This document shows, piece by piece, positions 1-8,550 of a stretch of DNA of 64,000 nt. Position numbers and translations under genes: made by a program. The stretch's first letter is position 1, and every line of letters starts with the position of its first letter. Under the pieces are notes generated by a model. It saw nothing but the letters and a program-made list of their open reading frames with translations. It ran no database searches and had not been told where the DNA came from. Origin of the DNA: Candidatus Accumulibacter appositus (GTDB lineage Bacteria > Pseudomonadota > Gammaproteobacteria > Burkholderiales > Rhodocyclaceae); the NCBI GenBank assembly GCA_000585055.1, contig JEMX01000061.1:98671-162670 (forward strand). The letters run 5' to 3'.

Positions 1-284
1 CGCTGGCGATCGTTGCCATGCGAGCGGGCCGGGCGACGACCCTGGGTGGTCGGGTTGCTTGGGCGCGCCGCTTCGGGAGCACGTTCCTGAGAAGCGAAGC
101 GATGCAGTGCCGGCAGCATGAAGGCGGCGGTTTTGCCCGAACCCGTCTGTGAGGAAACCATCAGGTCGCGGCCCTCGAGGGCCGCCGGAATGGCTTGTTT
201 CTGGACCGGCGTCGGTTCGCTGTAACCGGAATCGGTAAGGGCATTGAGGATGGCCGGATGGAGGCCGATTTCTGCAAAAGTCAT
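1..284 (-). CDS. DEAD-box ATP-dependent RNA helicase, RhlE-like (5' part, runs off left edge)
   Basis: Only the first ~94 codons are in the window; the gene continues beyond base 1. The protein starts MTFAEIGLHPAILNAL and shows the Q motif (PTPVQKQAIPAAL) followed by Walker A/motif I (SSQTGSGKTAAFMLPAL), which define the DEAD-box family of RNA unwinding enzymes. After motif I comes an Arg/Gly/Pro-rich stretch (about residues 70-94) typical of the RhlE insertion. The start ATG at 284-282 is preceded by AAAAGAGAACC, a purine-rich ribosome site. RhlE enzymes act in ribosome maturation and RNA decay. The exact paralogue (RhlE1, RhlE2, DbpA) cannot be told from this fragment. Confidence 0.88.
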   Translation of the reverse strand, partial: MTFAEIGLHPAILNALTDSGYSEPTPVQKQAIPAALEGRDLMVSSQTGSGKTAAFMLPALHRFASQERAPEAARPSNPTTQGRRPARSHGNDRQ

Positions 285-570
285 GGTTCTCTTTTCTATG
301 GATGCGCCGCACCATACCCATGAGGCATAGTGCGTTGCGAAAAAACAGATGCAACGCCAACCAACGAAAAGCTGAGAGAGACTTTGATCGAGCCGGTAGT
401 TTGGATCAATTCACGGAAGTCAGCAGCCATCGGCACAAAAGCTTTGTGCCAGTGCGGCGCTGAATGAATCGACACCAGAAGGCAGGGGGGCTTGAGAGTT
501 ACGGCCAGGTTCGCGATGCTCGTCGCACCGTGCAGCCCGTGGCCACTCAGTGCAGCCGCGCATTGTAGCA
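285..570. other. intergenic region between ubiC and the helicase, with a hairpin
   Basis: 286 bases without a convincing gene. They hold the long 5' leader and promoter of the helicase gene (minus strand) and the 3' end of ubiC. An exact 8-bp inverted repeat, GGCACAAA-AGC-TTTGTGCC, lies at 432-450. It has no U-tract, so it is not a textbook terminator, but it could end or stabilise the ubiC transcript. Open frames here lack homology-like composition and were left out. Confidence 0.5.
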
Positions 571-1161
571 TCAGCGCGCGACGCGCGGGGCTTTTTTTCC
601 GGTTTCGCGGAGTTGCAGTACCTGCGGCGAGAAGACCTCGGTGACTAGCACCGATTGTGCGCCAAACCGGAAGTGCGAGCGTCGCGCCCAGAGGTTTGCC
701 GCCGCCGGCCCATCCAGTTGCAGGGCGGCGAGTGCCGGTACGAATAACGGGTGGTGGCCATCGAGCCGCTTGAAGCTGATCTTGCCACGTCTGAAGCCGG
801 GGTGCGAGAAGAGCAGCGCGCCAAGCGAGCGGTCTCCCAGACGAGCTAGCCAGACCTGCAATGGGCCGCAGGGGCGATACGGCAAGACGGTGTGTGCGAA
901 GACGACCACCCGCTTGTCGCAGAGCAGGGCCACCTCCCGGATCCACGCCAGCACCCCCGGCTCGATTTCGAGCAGTCGCGCCTCATCGGCGGTCGGCAGG
1001 GCGAGGCCCTGGCGCAGCACGCGCACCGCGAAGCGTCCGCGGGCCTGGATGCGCGCGGTCAGCGAGCCACGGTCACGCAACCAGGGGACGAAGCTGACGT
1101 TGTCCGGCGTGCGCAGCAAGCGGCTGTGCCAAGCCCCTTGCGAGGCGCTGATGGTGAACAC
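571..1161 (-). CDS. ubiC: chorismate lyase (chorismate--pyruvate lyase)
   Basis: UbiC cleaves chorismate to 4-hydroxybenzoate and pyruvate, the first committed step of ubiquinone synthesis in the cytoplasm. The protein (about 196 aa from the chosen start) has the family pattern: W..D.GSLTARI near the N-terminus, a WIREVALLCDKRVVVFAHTV core with the conserved Arg, LGDRSLGALLF, and the C-terminal W.RRS.F...LVTEVF block. The start is uncertain: an upstream open frame extends to 1401 but overlaps the DUF192 gene. I prefer GTG at 1161, 14 bases after the DUF192 stop. It is slightly longer than the E. coli enzyme (165 aa). Confidence 0.85.
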   Translation of the reverse strand: MFTISASQGAWHSRLLRTPDNVSFVPWLRDRGSLTARIQARGRFAVRVLRQGLALPTADEARLLEIEPGVLAWIREVALLCDKRVVVFAHTVLPYRPCGPLQVWLARLGDRSLGALLFSHPGFRRGKISFKRLDGHHPLFVPALAALQLDGPAAANLWARRSHFRFGAQSVLVTEVFSPQVLQLRETGKKAPRVAR

Positions 1162-1175
1162 CGGGCTCGCTTCGC

Positions 1176-1619
1176 TTACTGCGGACGCGGAGACTTGTCG
1201 AGGCCGGCAATGCGCGCTCCCGGCTTGATGCCCTTGCTGGCGAACCAGTCGAGGTTCATTTCCAGTGCGTAATGTGCATCCGCGGCGGCGCAGTGGTTGT
1301 CCTCGGTTTGCGGCTGCATCTGTTCGATGTTCAGAATGCGCCCGTCGTGGTCGAGGAAGGCGACCGACAGCGGCAGATAGGTGTTGCGCATCCACATGCA
1401 ATGGCGCGCAGCCCTGGAAAAAACGAACAGCATCCCTTGGTTGGCCGGCATGCTGCGGCGATTCATCAGACCCTGCGCGCGATTGGCGTCATCCGCGGCG
1501 ACTTCGGCTTCGATTCGGTAGAAGCCGGCGCTGAGCTCGATGCGCGCAAGCTGCGCAGACGCTGGCGGAGCAGCCAGCAAGGACGCCAGCGCGATCAGGG
1601 AACAGGAAAGCCTGTACAT
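1176..1619 (-). CDS. DUF192 family exported protein
   Basis: 147 aa with a clear signal peptide (MYRLSCSLIALASLLAAPPASAQ), so periplasmic or exported. The mature part is a DUF192 domain: ANRAQGLMNRRSMPANQGMLFVF, then MWMRNTYLPLSVAFLD..G.I, and the closing YALEMNLDWF..KGI.PG. The biochemical role of DUF192 is unknown; it is a small beta-barrel fold often found beside unrelated housekeeping genes. The start at 1619 is chosen because it begins the signal peptide and follows TCCTGGAGTTGCG, a good ribosome site. It probably forms one transcript with ubiC just downstream (14-base gap). Confidence 0.85.
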   Translation of the reverse strand: MYRLSCSLIALASLLAAPPASAQLARIELSAGFYRIEAEVAADDANRAQGLMNRRSMPANQGMLFVFSRAARHCMWMRNTYLPLSVAFLDHDGRILNIEQMQPQTEDNHCAAADAHYALEMNLDWFASKGIKPGARIAGLDKSPRPQ

Positions 1620-1760
1620 CGCAACTCCAGGATAAAGGATGGATTGACCCGCAGGGACCGGCCCCCTCGACCTTGTCCCGTCCGCGGAAAGCCGCCGGAA
1701 AGCGGATGCTGGCAATTTGTCGAGAACCGTCTGGCCTTGGCGGGAGGGTGTGCTTGACGA

Positions 1761-2051
1761 CTACTTCCGCGCCTTGCTCTTCGCTTTGGCGCTTTTTTTC
1801 GCGCTTGTTGTTGGCTTGGCCGAAGCCTTCTTTCGCGGTGCCACTTTGCCAGCGGCGCTGGCCTTGGGTTTGGCGGCTGCTGACCGCTGCGCGCTTTTCG
1901 GCGGCGGCTTTGGGTGCACCGTCGGTGCGCCGATGCTGACCTCGCCGGCGGCATTCTCGGCCGCTTTCGGTACCGCCAGGGCCAGCGTGCCAGAGAGCAG
2001 CAAGAGGCCGGCGAGCAGGCCGCGCACGGAACGCCTATAGGGGACTTTCAT
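1761..2051 (-). CDS. small exported Lys/Ala-rich protein coupled to nirN
   Basis: 96 aa. An N-terminal signal peptide (roughly residues 1-26, RRSVRGLLAGLLLLSGTLALA) is followed by a low-complexity tail made mostly of Lys, Ala, Pro and Ser (e.g. KKASAKPTTSAKKSAKAK), resembling the C-terminal tails of histone H1-like proteins but secreted. Its ATG follows directly on the nirN stop (TAAATG), so translation is almost certainly coupled and the gene is the last of the nirJ-nirN operon. The tail is strongly basic and predicted disordered. Function unknown; it could bind an acidic partner in the periplasm or envelope. No catalytic motif is visible. Confidence 0.65.
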   Translation of the reverse strand: MKVPYRRSVRGLLAGLLLLSGTLALAVPKAAENAAGEVSIGAPTVHPKPPPKSAQRSAAAKPKASAAGKVAPRKKASAKPTTSAKKSAKAKSKARK

Positions 2052-3668
2052 TTAGTGACTGGTGCCTTCGGAACGCGAAATCTTGTTCCAGACGTTGTAT
2101 TTGCCGACCGGTTTCCTGGCCGGAATCCGCTTTACTTCCTTGAGCGTTTGTGCGTCGATCACGACCAGCGCGCCATCGAGTTCCCAGAGGCTGGCCAGCG
2201 CAAAGCGGCCGTCACGGGTGAACTCGACGTGGGCCAGTGTCTGTCCGGGCTGGGCCTTGATCTGCCCGACCACTTCCAGGCTCTGCTTGTCGATGACCTG
2301 CAGAACATTTTTGTTTTCCTTGCTCATCATCGAGTCGGTGAAAGCGTAGCGACTGTTTTCGTGGCTGCGCATAAAGAAGCCTGGGCCAAGGGTCTTTATT
2401 TCCTTGACGGTCTCGTAGGAATCTAGATCGATGACCGTCACCAGTCCTTCGTTGAGGTTTGGCGAGGCCATGACCGTCCGCACGCGACCCGTTGGGTCGG
2501 TCCACTGCCAGGTGATGCCCGAGCCCAGATGCGGCATTCCCGGCAGATCGAGGTCGGCAATCTTCTTGCGACCGTCGAGAAAGATCACCTGCCCCTTGCT
2601 CGCCGAGCGTGATGAGCCGAGGATCTCGTCGTAGCTCTGAGTGAAGAAGAAATCATCGAGATAGTCCTTGAGCATGGTTCGCTGCGGGTAGAACATGCCC
2701 GGCGTGAAGTGACCTTCCCGGTACTGGAAGTCATGCACCAGTCCCTCGGCGACCGGCGCGGCGTCCGGATCGTAGCTGATCTCCCAGGCTTCGGGAACGT
2801 CCTTCAGCGCGGCGACGAAACTCTTGCGCGGTGCCGCGTCGTAGACTGCCGAGACCCGCGAGGTCTTGTCGCCGGCAGCATTGAGGGCCGGGATGATTTT
2901 CACCAGCGAGAGGTCTTTGGCGTCGAGCAGAACCAGACTGTGCGGTAGGTAGTTGGCAACCATCACCCACTTGCCGTCACCGGAGACGGCGGCGTTGCGC
3001 GTGTTCAGGCCGGCGCGGATTTCGGCGACGACGGCCAGATTGTAGATGTCGAACTTAGTGATCCAGCCGTCGCGCGACGCGAAATAGACGAAGCGGCCAT
3101 CGGGCGAGAACTTCGGTCCGCCGTGCAGCGCGTAGCGGCTGGGGAAGCGGTGCAGACGTTCGAGCTTGTCGCCGTCGAGAACCGACACGTGATGGTCGCC
3201 GGTTTCGACGACGATGAAGAGATTCAGCGGGTCGGCACCTTTCAGCCCAGGGCCGGGCTGGTCGGGCAGCTTGGCGGCGTCGGCGTTGACCACCTGCGAA
3301 GCGCGAATTTCGCTCTCGCCCCATTGCGGTGCCGGATTGACCTCACTGTAGATCAGATCTGCCAGTTGTTGCATCTGCTGGGCGTCCAGCTTGTCGGCAA
3401 AGCCCGGCATCTGCGTCGCTACGCGCCCTTCCGCGATCACTTTCAGCGCTTCGGGTTTGCGCAGTCGTGCCAGGTTCTCCGGCAGCAGCGCCGGACCGAT
3501 ACCGCCAAAGCGCGTTTCGCCGTGGCAGGCGGCACAATGCTCCTTGTACACTGTCTGGACGCCGGCTACGTCGGCTGAACTTGATTCGCTGGCGAAGGAC
3601 GAGAACGATGAGCCGCCAGCAAGAGATATCGCCAGGCAGGCGGCGGACAGGGATAGGCGCCCGTTCAT
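2052..3668 (-). CDS. nirN: NirN-type cytochrome c / heme d1 protein (dihydro-heme d1 dehydrogenase)
   Basis: 538 aa, exported. A signal peptide (to about residue 26) is followed by a c-type cytochrome domain with CAACH at 45-49 and a distal Met region (QMPGF), then an eight-bladed propeller of the cytochrome d1 type filling the rest. The C-terminus (KPVGKYNVWNKI.RSEGTSH) is of the NirN/NirF sort rather than the NirS sort. NirN oxidises dihydro-heme d1 to heme d1 and hands it to the nitrite reductase NirS in the periplasm. The neighbour nirJ supports this role. The ATG at 3668 shares one base with the nirJ stop (TAATG). NirS itself is not in the window. Confidence 0.87.
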   Translation of the reverse strand: MNGRLSLSAACLAISLAGGSSFSSFASESSSADVAGVQTVYKEHCAACHGETRFGGIGPALLPENLARLRKPEALKVIAEGRVATQMPGFADKLDAQQMQQLADLIYSEVNPAPQWGESEIRASQVVNADAAKLPDQPGPGLKGADPLNLFIVVETGDHHVSVLDGDKLERLHRFPSRYALHGGPKFSPDGRFVYFASRDGWITKFDIYNLAVVAEIRAGLNTRNAAVSGDGKWVMVANYLPHSLVLLDAKDLSLVKIIPALNAAGDKTSRVSAVYDAAPRKSFVAALKDVPEAWEISYDPDAAPVAEGLVHDFQYREGHFTPGMFYPQRTMLKDYLDDFFFTQSYDEILGSSRSASKGQVIFLDGRKKIADLDLPGMPHLGSGITWQWTDPTGRVRTVMASPNLNEGLVTVIDLDSYETVKEIKTLGPGFFMRSHENSRYAFTDSMMSKENKNVLQVIDKQSLEVVGQIKAQPGQTLAHVEFTRDGRFALASLWELDGALVVIDAQTLKEVKRIPARKPVGKYNVWNKISRSEGTSH

Positions 3669-4861
3669 TACGCTCTCCGGATTCTGATGTGCGGGGTGAC
3701 GGTCAGGCGTTCTCGGCCGGGCTCGACGCCGATTTCTTCGTCGTCGAGGTAACAGCCCGGGTCTTCGGCCCAGGAATCGCCGGTCAGCTGTTGTGCACGC
3801 ACGCGGGTGTTGCCATTGCAGATGTCGAAGTGCTGGCAGTCGCCGCAACGCCCCGAGACGCTGCGCGGGAACCGCTTCAGGCCAGCCATCAGGGGGTCGG
3901 AAACATCCATCCAGATTTCCGAGAACGGCCGTTCACGGATGTTGCCCAGGTTGTAATGCCACCACATGGTGTCCGGATGGACATTGCCGAGGTTGTCGAT
4001 GTTGGCCACATTGACGCCCGAGGAATTGCCGCCCCATTGCGCCAGCCGGGCGCGGATGTTGGCCGCCTTGTCGGGGAAATTCTTTTTCACCCAATACAGG
4101 AAGTAGACCCCGTCGGCATCGTTGTTGCCGGTGGTGAACTCCTTGTGCAGGCCGCGTTGCTGATAATCCCAGCAGGTGTCGAAGAGCAGATCCATGGCCC
4201 AGCGCGTCAGCTTGTGCTGCGCGTCGTCCTTGCGGTTCTTGTTGCCGCGGCCGGCGTAGTTGAGGTGCGAGAAATAGAAGCGATCGATGCCTTCGTCTTC
4301 GACCAGTTCGAGCAGGCGCGGCAGGTCGTGTGCATTGTCCTGGGTCATCGTGAAACGCACGCCGATTTTCAGACCCAAGTCGCGGCACAGGCGAATGCCT
4401 TTCAGCGAGGCTTCGAACGCGCCATCCATGCGTCGGAACTTGTCGTGCGTTGCGCCCATGCCATCGAGCGAAACGCCGACATAGTCGAAATCGCACTCGG
4501 CGATGCGATCGATATTCGTTGCATCGATCAGGGTTCCGTTGGACGACAGGCCGACGTAAAAGCCCATCGCTTTCGCGCGTCGGGCGATGTCGAAGATGTC
4601 CGGGCGCAACAGCGGCTCGCCGCCGGAGAGGATCAGCACCGGAACGCGGAAGCGCTTGAGGTCGTCCATCACTGCGTAAATCTCTTCGGTGTTCAGCTCA
4701 CCGGGGAAGTCCTTGTCGGCGGAGATCGAATAGCAGTGCTTGCAGGTCAGATTGCAGCGGCGGATGAGATTCCAGATGACCACCGGCGCCGGCGGGTTCT
4801 GCTTGGGGCCGGGCTGCTTGGCTGCCACGAGTTCCTGCATGTACTGGGAGATTCGAAACAT
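3668..4861 (-). CDS. nirJ: heme d1 biosynthesis radical SAM protein NirJ
   Basis: 397 aa. Radical SAM cluster C36-x3-C40-x2-C43 (RRCNLTCKHCYS), the SGGEPLL glycine motif, and a C-terminal Cys-rich SPASM-like region (CGDCQHFDIC...DPGCYLDD) that binds an auxiliary Fe-S cluster. NirJ removes two propionate side chains from 12,18-didecarboxysiroheme during heme d1 synthesis for cytochrome cd1 nitrite reductase. The ATG at 4861 is chosen over a GTG at 4870 because GGGAAG stands eight bases before it. First gene of the nirJ-nirN-peptide operon, with an FNR/Dnr box and -10 upstream. Heme d1 genes such as nirF, nirE or nirDLGH are not nearby, so the pathway is split in this genome. Confidence 0.93.
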   Translation of the reverse strand: MFRISQYMQELVAAKQPGPKQNPPAPVVIWNLIRRCNLTCKHCYSISADKDFPGELNTEEIYAVMDDLKRFRVPVLILSGGEPLLRPDIFDIARRAKAMGFYVGLSSNGTLIDATNIDRIAECDFDYVGVSLDGMGATHDKFRRMDGAFEASLKGIRLCRDLGLKIGVRFTMTQDNAHDLPRLLELVEDEGIDRFYFSHLNYAGRGNKNRKDDAQHKLTRWAMDLLFDTCWDYQQRGLHKEFTTGNNDADGVYFLYWVKKNFPDKAANIRARLAQWGGNSSGVNVANIDNLGNVHPDTMWWHYNLGNIRERPFSEIWMDVSDPLMAGLKRFPRSVSGRCGDCQHFDICNGNTRVRAQQLTGDSWAEDPGCYLDDEEIGVEPGRERLTVTPHIRIRRA

Positions 4862-4888
4862 CGTGCGCACTTCCCGAAAGAAAACCGT

Positions 4889-4894
4889 GTATTA
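4889..4894 (-). promoter_or_regulatory. -10 element of the nirJ operon promoter
   Basis: TAATAC on the minus strand (4/6 match to TATAAT). Its distance from the FNR/Dnr box centre (4925.5) fits a class II activator promoter in which the box is centred near -41.5 and the start site near 4884. No -35 is expected for this arrangement. Confidence 0.55.
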
Positions 4895-4918
4895 GAGAGC
4901 AGGCCCGGCGGCTGGGCT

Positions 4919-4932
4919 TTGACGTGGATCAA
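4919..4932 (-). promoter_or_regulatory. FNR/Dnr-type operator upstream of nirJ
   Basis: Minus strand TTGAT-CCAC-GTCAA, an almost perfect dyad matching the FNR/Anr/Dnr consensus TTGAT-N4-ATCAA (one mismatch). It lies 58 bases upstream of the nirJ start codon, where an oxygen- or NO-sensing Crp/Fnr activator would switch on heme d1 synthesis under denitrifying conditions. Confidence 0.75.
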
Positions 4933-5340
4933 GCCCTACGCCATCCACTGCCGCCCTGTAGATCAGCTGCAGAACTGCTCAGGCGACTGTTTGCCTAGCG
5001 GAGAAAGCCACATTCTCGCCTTCGTTCCTCCGCTCGGCAAGGTGTGACCGTCGATCCCTCGATTAGTGCGCTTGCGGTGGGCATGAGCTTCGTGCTTTTT
5101 GGCCGCAGTTCAGTTTTCCGAGCCGCGCGAGAAGCCTTGTGTACGGCGGCACGGCGCTGGACGCGTGCTCGCGAAGCGTCGAGAATAGGCGCTCGACGCG
5201 CTTGGCTGCGCTGGTGGGAGTCATGGGCATAGTGGGAGTGGCGGGCTTGAGCGGCTGCCGTTTAGAGAAAGGTCTTTTCGAGGTGCTGTTTCCGATGCGG
5301 GCAGTACGGCTAGACGACAGCTACGGCCAGACTCAAGGCC
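4933..5340. other. 408-base divergent region between nirJ and clsB
   Basis: Holds the upstream part of the nirJ promoter region and the clsB leader. A perfect 8-bp inverted repeat (GCGTCGAG at 5176-5183 with CTCGACGC at 5192-5199) is present without a U-tract. Apart from the possible small lipoprotein frame at 5223-5351, open frames here look random. Confidence 0.5.
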
Positions 5341-5351
5341 ATGGCCGCTGA
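5223..5351 (+). CDS. possible small lipoprotein overlapping the clsB start
   Basis: A 42-codon frame starting at the ATG at 5223 carries a lipobox-like segment (VGVAGLSGC) directly followed by a short polar tail (about 30 residues), and ends 11 bases inside clsB. The frame is open further upstream to a GTG at 5139. No good ribosome site precedes the 5223 start (GGGAG is only two bases away), so either an upstream start is used or the frame is accidental. If real it would be an outer-membrane or periplasm-facing lipopeptide translated with clsB. Confidence 0.3.
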   Translation: MGIVGVAGLSGCRLEKGLFEVLFPMRAVRLDDSYGQTQGHGR

Positions 5352-6501
5352 GTTCCTTACCGGCAATCGCTTGACCCTGCTGAACAGCGGCGCCGAGTAT
5401 TTCCCGGACCTGATCGGGGCGATTGATGGCGCACAGCACGAGGTTCACCTCGAGAGCTACATTTTCGAGGACGATGCCACTGGCCAGGCGGTCGCTGCGG
5501 CACTGGCACGCGCTGCCCGCCGTGGGGTAACGGTCCGCGTGCTGGTCGACGGCTTCGGTGGCCGGGAGTTCGCCAACAGCCTGCAACCAGCACTACTCGC
5601 CGCGGGTGTGCAGGCGATGGTCTATCGTCCGGATATTGCCCGCTTCCGCCTGCGCCGCCATCGCCTGCGTCGTTTGCACCGCAAGCTGGCGGTGATCGAC
5701 GGCGAAATCGCCTACGTCGGGGGTATTAATGTCATCGATGACCTCAATACCCCGTATCAGATCCCGCCGCGCTACGACTATGCGGTCCGCATCGAAGGCC
5801 CTCTGCTGGCGCCAATCCAGCAGGCGCAGCATCGGCTGTGGGAAATCGTGCAATGGGCAAGTCTCAATCGTCGCCACCGCGTGACTCGGCGCGTGCCGAC
5901 CGAGCTCGCGGCACGCGGCGAGCAGACGGCCGCTTTCCTGGTGCGCGACAATATTCTCCATCGCCGCGACATCGAGGACGCTTACCTCGAGGCCATAGGC
6001 TCTGCGCAGCACGACATCCTGCTCGCCAATGCCTACTTCCTGCCCGGTCGCCGTTTTCGCCGCGCCCTGCACGATGCGGTAAAGCGCGACGTACGGGTGG
6101 TGATCCTGTTGCAGGGACGAATCGAATATCGCCTCATCCACTACGCGACACAGGCGCTTTACGGTCGTCTGCTCGGCGCCGGCATCCGCATTTTCGAGTA
6201 TCGGCGCAGTTTCCTGCACGCCAAGGTGGCGGTCATCGACAGCCACTGGGCGACCGTCGGCTCCTCGAATATCGATCCTTTCAGTCTGCTGCTGGCCAGG
6301 GAGGCCAATATCGTCGTCAAGGATACGGCGTTCGCCGAAAGTCTGCGCGCGAGTCTCGATCAGGCGATGCGCAATGGGGCGCGCGAACTGCCGGTCGATA
6401 GCTGGAAACGTCTGCCCTGGCATTCGCGCCTGCTGCGTTGGGCCAGCTACAACCTGGTGCGGATGGTGGTCGGACTCGTCGGTTACGGCGGCAAGCATTG
6501 A
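5341..6501 (+). CDS. clsB: cardiolipin synthase B (phospholipase D family)
   Basis: 386 aa, with two HKD phospholipase D motifs: HRKLAVIDGEIAYVGGINV at about 117-135 and HAKVAVIDSHWATVGSSNID at about 297-316. The length and the lack of N-terminal transmembrane segments match ClsB rather than ClsA. The enzyme joins phosphatidylglycerol molecules (or PG and PE) to cardiolipin at the inner membrane. The gene ends at TGA 6499-6501, and a dispersed repeat begins at the very next base. It is divergent from the nir operon and convergent with gluQ. Confidence 0.9.
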   Translation: MAAEFLTGNRLTLLNSGAEYFPDLIGAIDGAQHEVHLESYIFEDDATGQAVAAALARAARRGVTVRVLVDGFGGREFANSLQPALLAAGVQAMVYRPDIARFRLRRHRLRRLHRKLAVIDGEIAYVGGINVIDDLNTPYQIPPRYDYAVRIEGPLLAPIQQAQHRLWEIVQWASLNRRHRVTRRVPTELAARGEQTAAFLVRDNILHRRDIEDAYLEAIGSAQHDILLANAYFLPGRRFRRALHDAVKRDVRVVILLQGRIEYRLIHYATQALYGRLLGAGIRIFEYRRSFLHAKVAVIDSHWATVGSSNIDPFSLLLAREANIVVKDTAFAESLRASLDQAMRNGARELPVDSWKRLPWHSRLLRWASYNLVRMVVGLVGYGGKH

Positions 6502-6624
6502 TGTGAAAGTCGCCTAGGCGACTCACGAATCTCCTTTCTCCCCTCGCGGGAGAAAGGCCGGGAAAGAGGGGGAAAGGTCATGACTTTCATGATCTGGGGT
6601 ATCTCGACAAGTCATGACCGTTAG
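6502..6624 (+). repeat. dispersed 123-bp repeat, copy 1 (between clsB and gluQ)
   Basis: Starts right after the clsB stop with TGTGAAAGTCGC-ctag-type dyad (GTCGCcTAGgCGAC), followed by a perfect 10-bp stem (CCTTTCTCCC at 6533-6542, GGGAGAAAGG at 6548-6557), a GGGAAAGAGGGGG block and the tail GGTCATGACTTTCATGATC...GTCATGACCGTTAG. Copy 4 at 53798 has the same length and near-identical order. The tail supplies the TAA stop of gluQ on the minus strand. The hairpins may act as a two-way terminator or mRNA 3' stabiliser. Confidence 0.85.
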
Positions 6625-7562
6625 CCCGGGCAGACGCCGCGCCGCGCGGGAACGCGTGCGATCGACCAGGCGGCAATCGCCCAGGGCCAGAAATCGCGCA
6701 GCGGTCCGGCGCTGATTTCCTGCGGTACGGCGTGGCCAAGAAAGCGTAGCGCCGCCGCCAGGACAGCACTGCCGGCCGACAGATCGACCGCCGCAGCGTG
6801 CGTTTGCTTGGAGAGTTTCTCCCCGGCGTCGTTGGTCACTACCGGCAGGTGCGCGTACGTCGGTGTGCTCAGCGCCAGGCCTTGTTGCAGCCAGATTTGC
6901 CGTGGCGTCGAATCGAGCAGGTCTACGCCACGGACCACGGCGGTGATTCCTTGCGCCGCGTCATCGACGACAACCGCCAGCTGGTAGGCGTACTGACCGT
7001 CGGCGCGCAGCAGGATGAAGTCGCCGACGGCCGCTTCGAGATTCTGTTGCACATCGCCCTGGATGCGATCGTCGAAAGCAATCACCTGGTCGGGCACGCG
7101 CAGCCGCCAGGCGCGTGCCGCGCGGCCCCCGGCGAGGCCCTCGCGGCAGGTCCCCGGGTAGACCAGACCGCCGTCGATCGATCGCCGTGGCGAGTGGGCG
7201 GCAATTTCCGCTCGCGAGCAGGCGCAGGGGTAGACTTCGTCGGCAAGTTGCAGGCGCACCAGGGCGGCGTGGTAGAGGTCAAGGCGTCGGCTTTGCACGA
7301 GCACTTCGCCATCCCAGGCGAAGCCGAAACCTTCGAGGGTGCGCAGGATCTCGTCGGCGGCACCGGCAACGGTGCGCGGTTGATCGACATCCTCGATGCG
7401 CAGTAGCCACTGGCCGCCGTGGGCTCGGGCGTCGAGATAGCTGCCAACGGCGGCCACCAGTGAACCGAAGTGCAGCGGGCCGCTTGGTGAGGGCGCAAAG
7501 CGGCCGCGATAGGGCGGCGGCGAGGGCCGAGCGCTGTCGCCTGTCGGCGTGGCGGTGCTCAT
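6621..7562 (-). CDS. gluQ: glutamyl-Q tRNA(Asp) synthetase
   Basis: 313 aa, a shortened glutamyl-tRNA synthetase that lacks the anticodon-binding domain. The HIGH-like motif (APSPSGPLHFGS) and KMSKS-like motif (EKLSKQ) are present, and a zinc site is suggested by CACS...Y.GTC. GluQRS attaches glutamate to the queuosine base Q34 of tRNA-Asp. ATG at 7562; the stop codon lies inside the dispersed repeat. Divergent from argB, with 90 bases between their start codons. Confidence 0.92.
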   Translation of the reverse strand: MSTATPTGDSARPSPPPYRGRFAPSPSGPLHFGSLVAAVGSYLDARAHGGQWLLRIEDVDQPRTVAGAADEILRTLEGFGFAWDGEVLVQSRRLDLYHAALVRLQLADEVYPCACSRAEIAAHSPRRSIDGGLVYPGTCREGLAGGRAARAWRLRVPDQVIAFDDRIQGDVQQNLEAAVGDFILLRADGQYAYQLAVVVDDAAQGITAVVRGVDLLDSTPRQIWLQQGLALSTPTYAHLPVVTNDAGEKLSKQTHAAAVDLSAGSAVLAAALRFLGHAVPQEISAGPLRDFWPWAIAAWSIARVPARRGVCPG

Positions 7563-7619
7563 CGCGCTCGCGGCGCAGGGTTCACCGTGCGCTGCCTTTT
7601 TATTTCCACCTCTGCCGCG

Positions 7620-8540
<921 letters not shown>

Positions 8541-8550
8541 GCGGGGTTCT

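Noticed and set aside
3467..5047. 526-codon plus-strand open frame
   Set aside because: Antisense to nirJ; the nirJ strand carries the radical SAM motif and a proper promoter.
5176..5199. 8-bp hairpin as a terminator
   Set aside because: No U-tract and no gene ending there; reported only as an inverted repeat.
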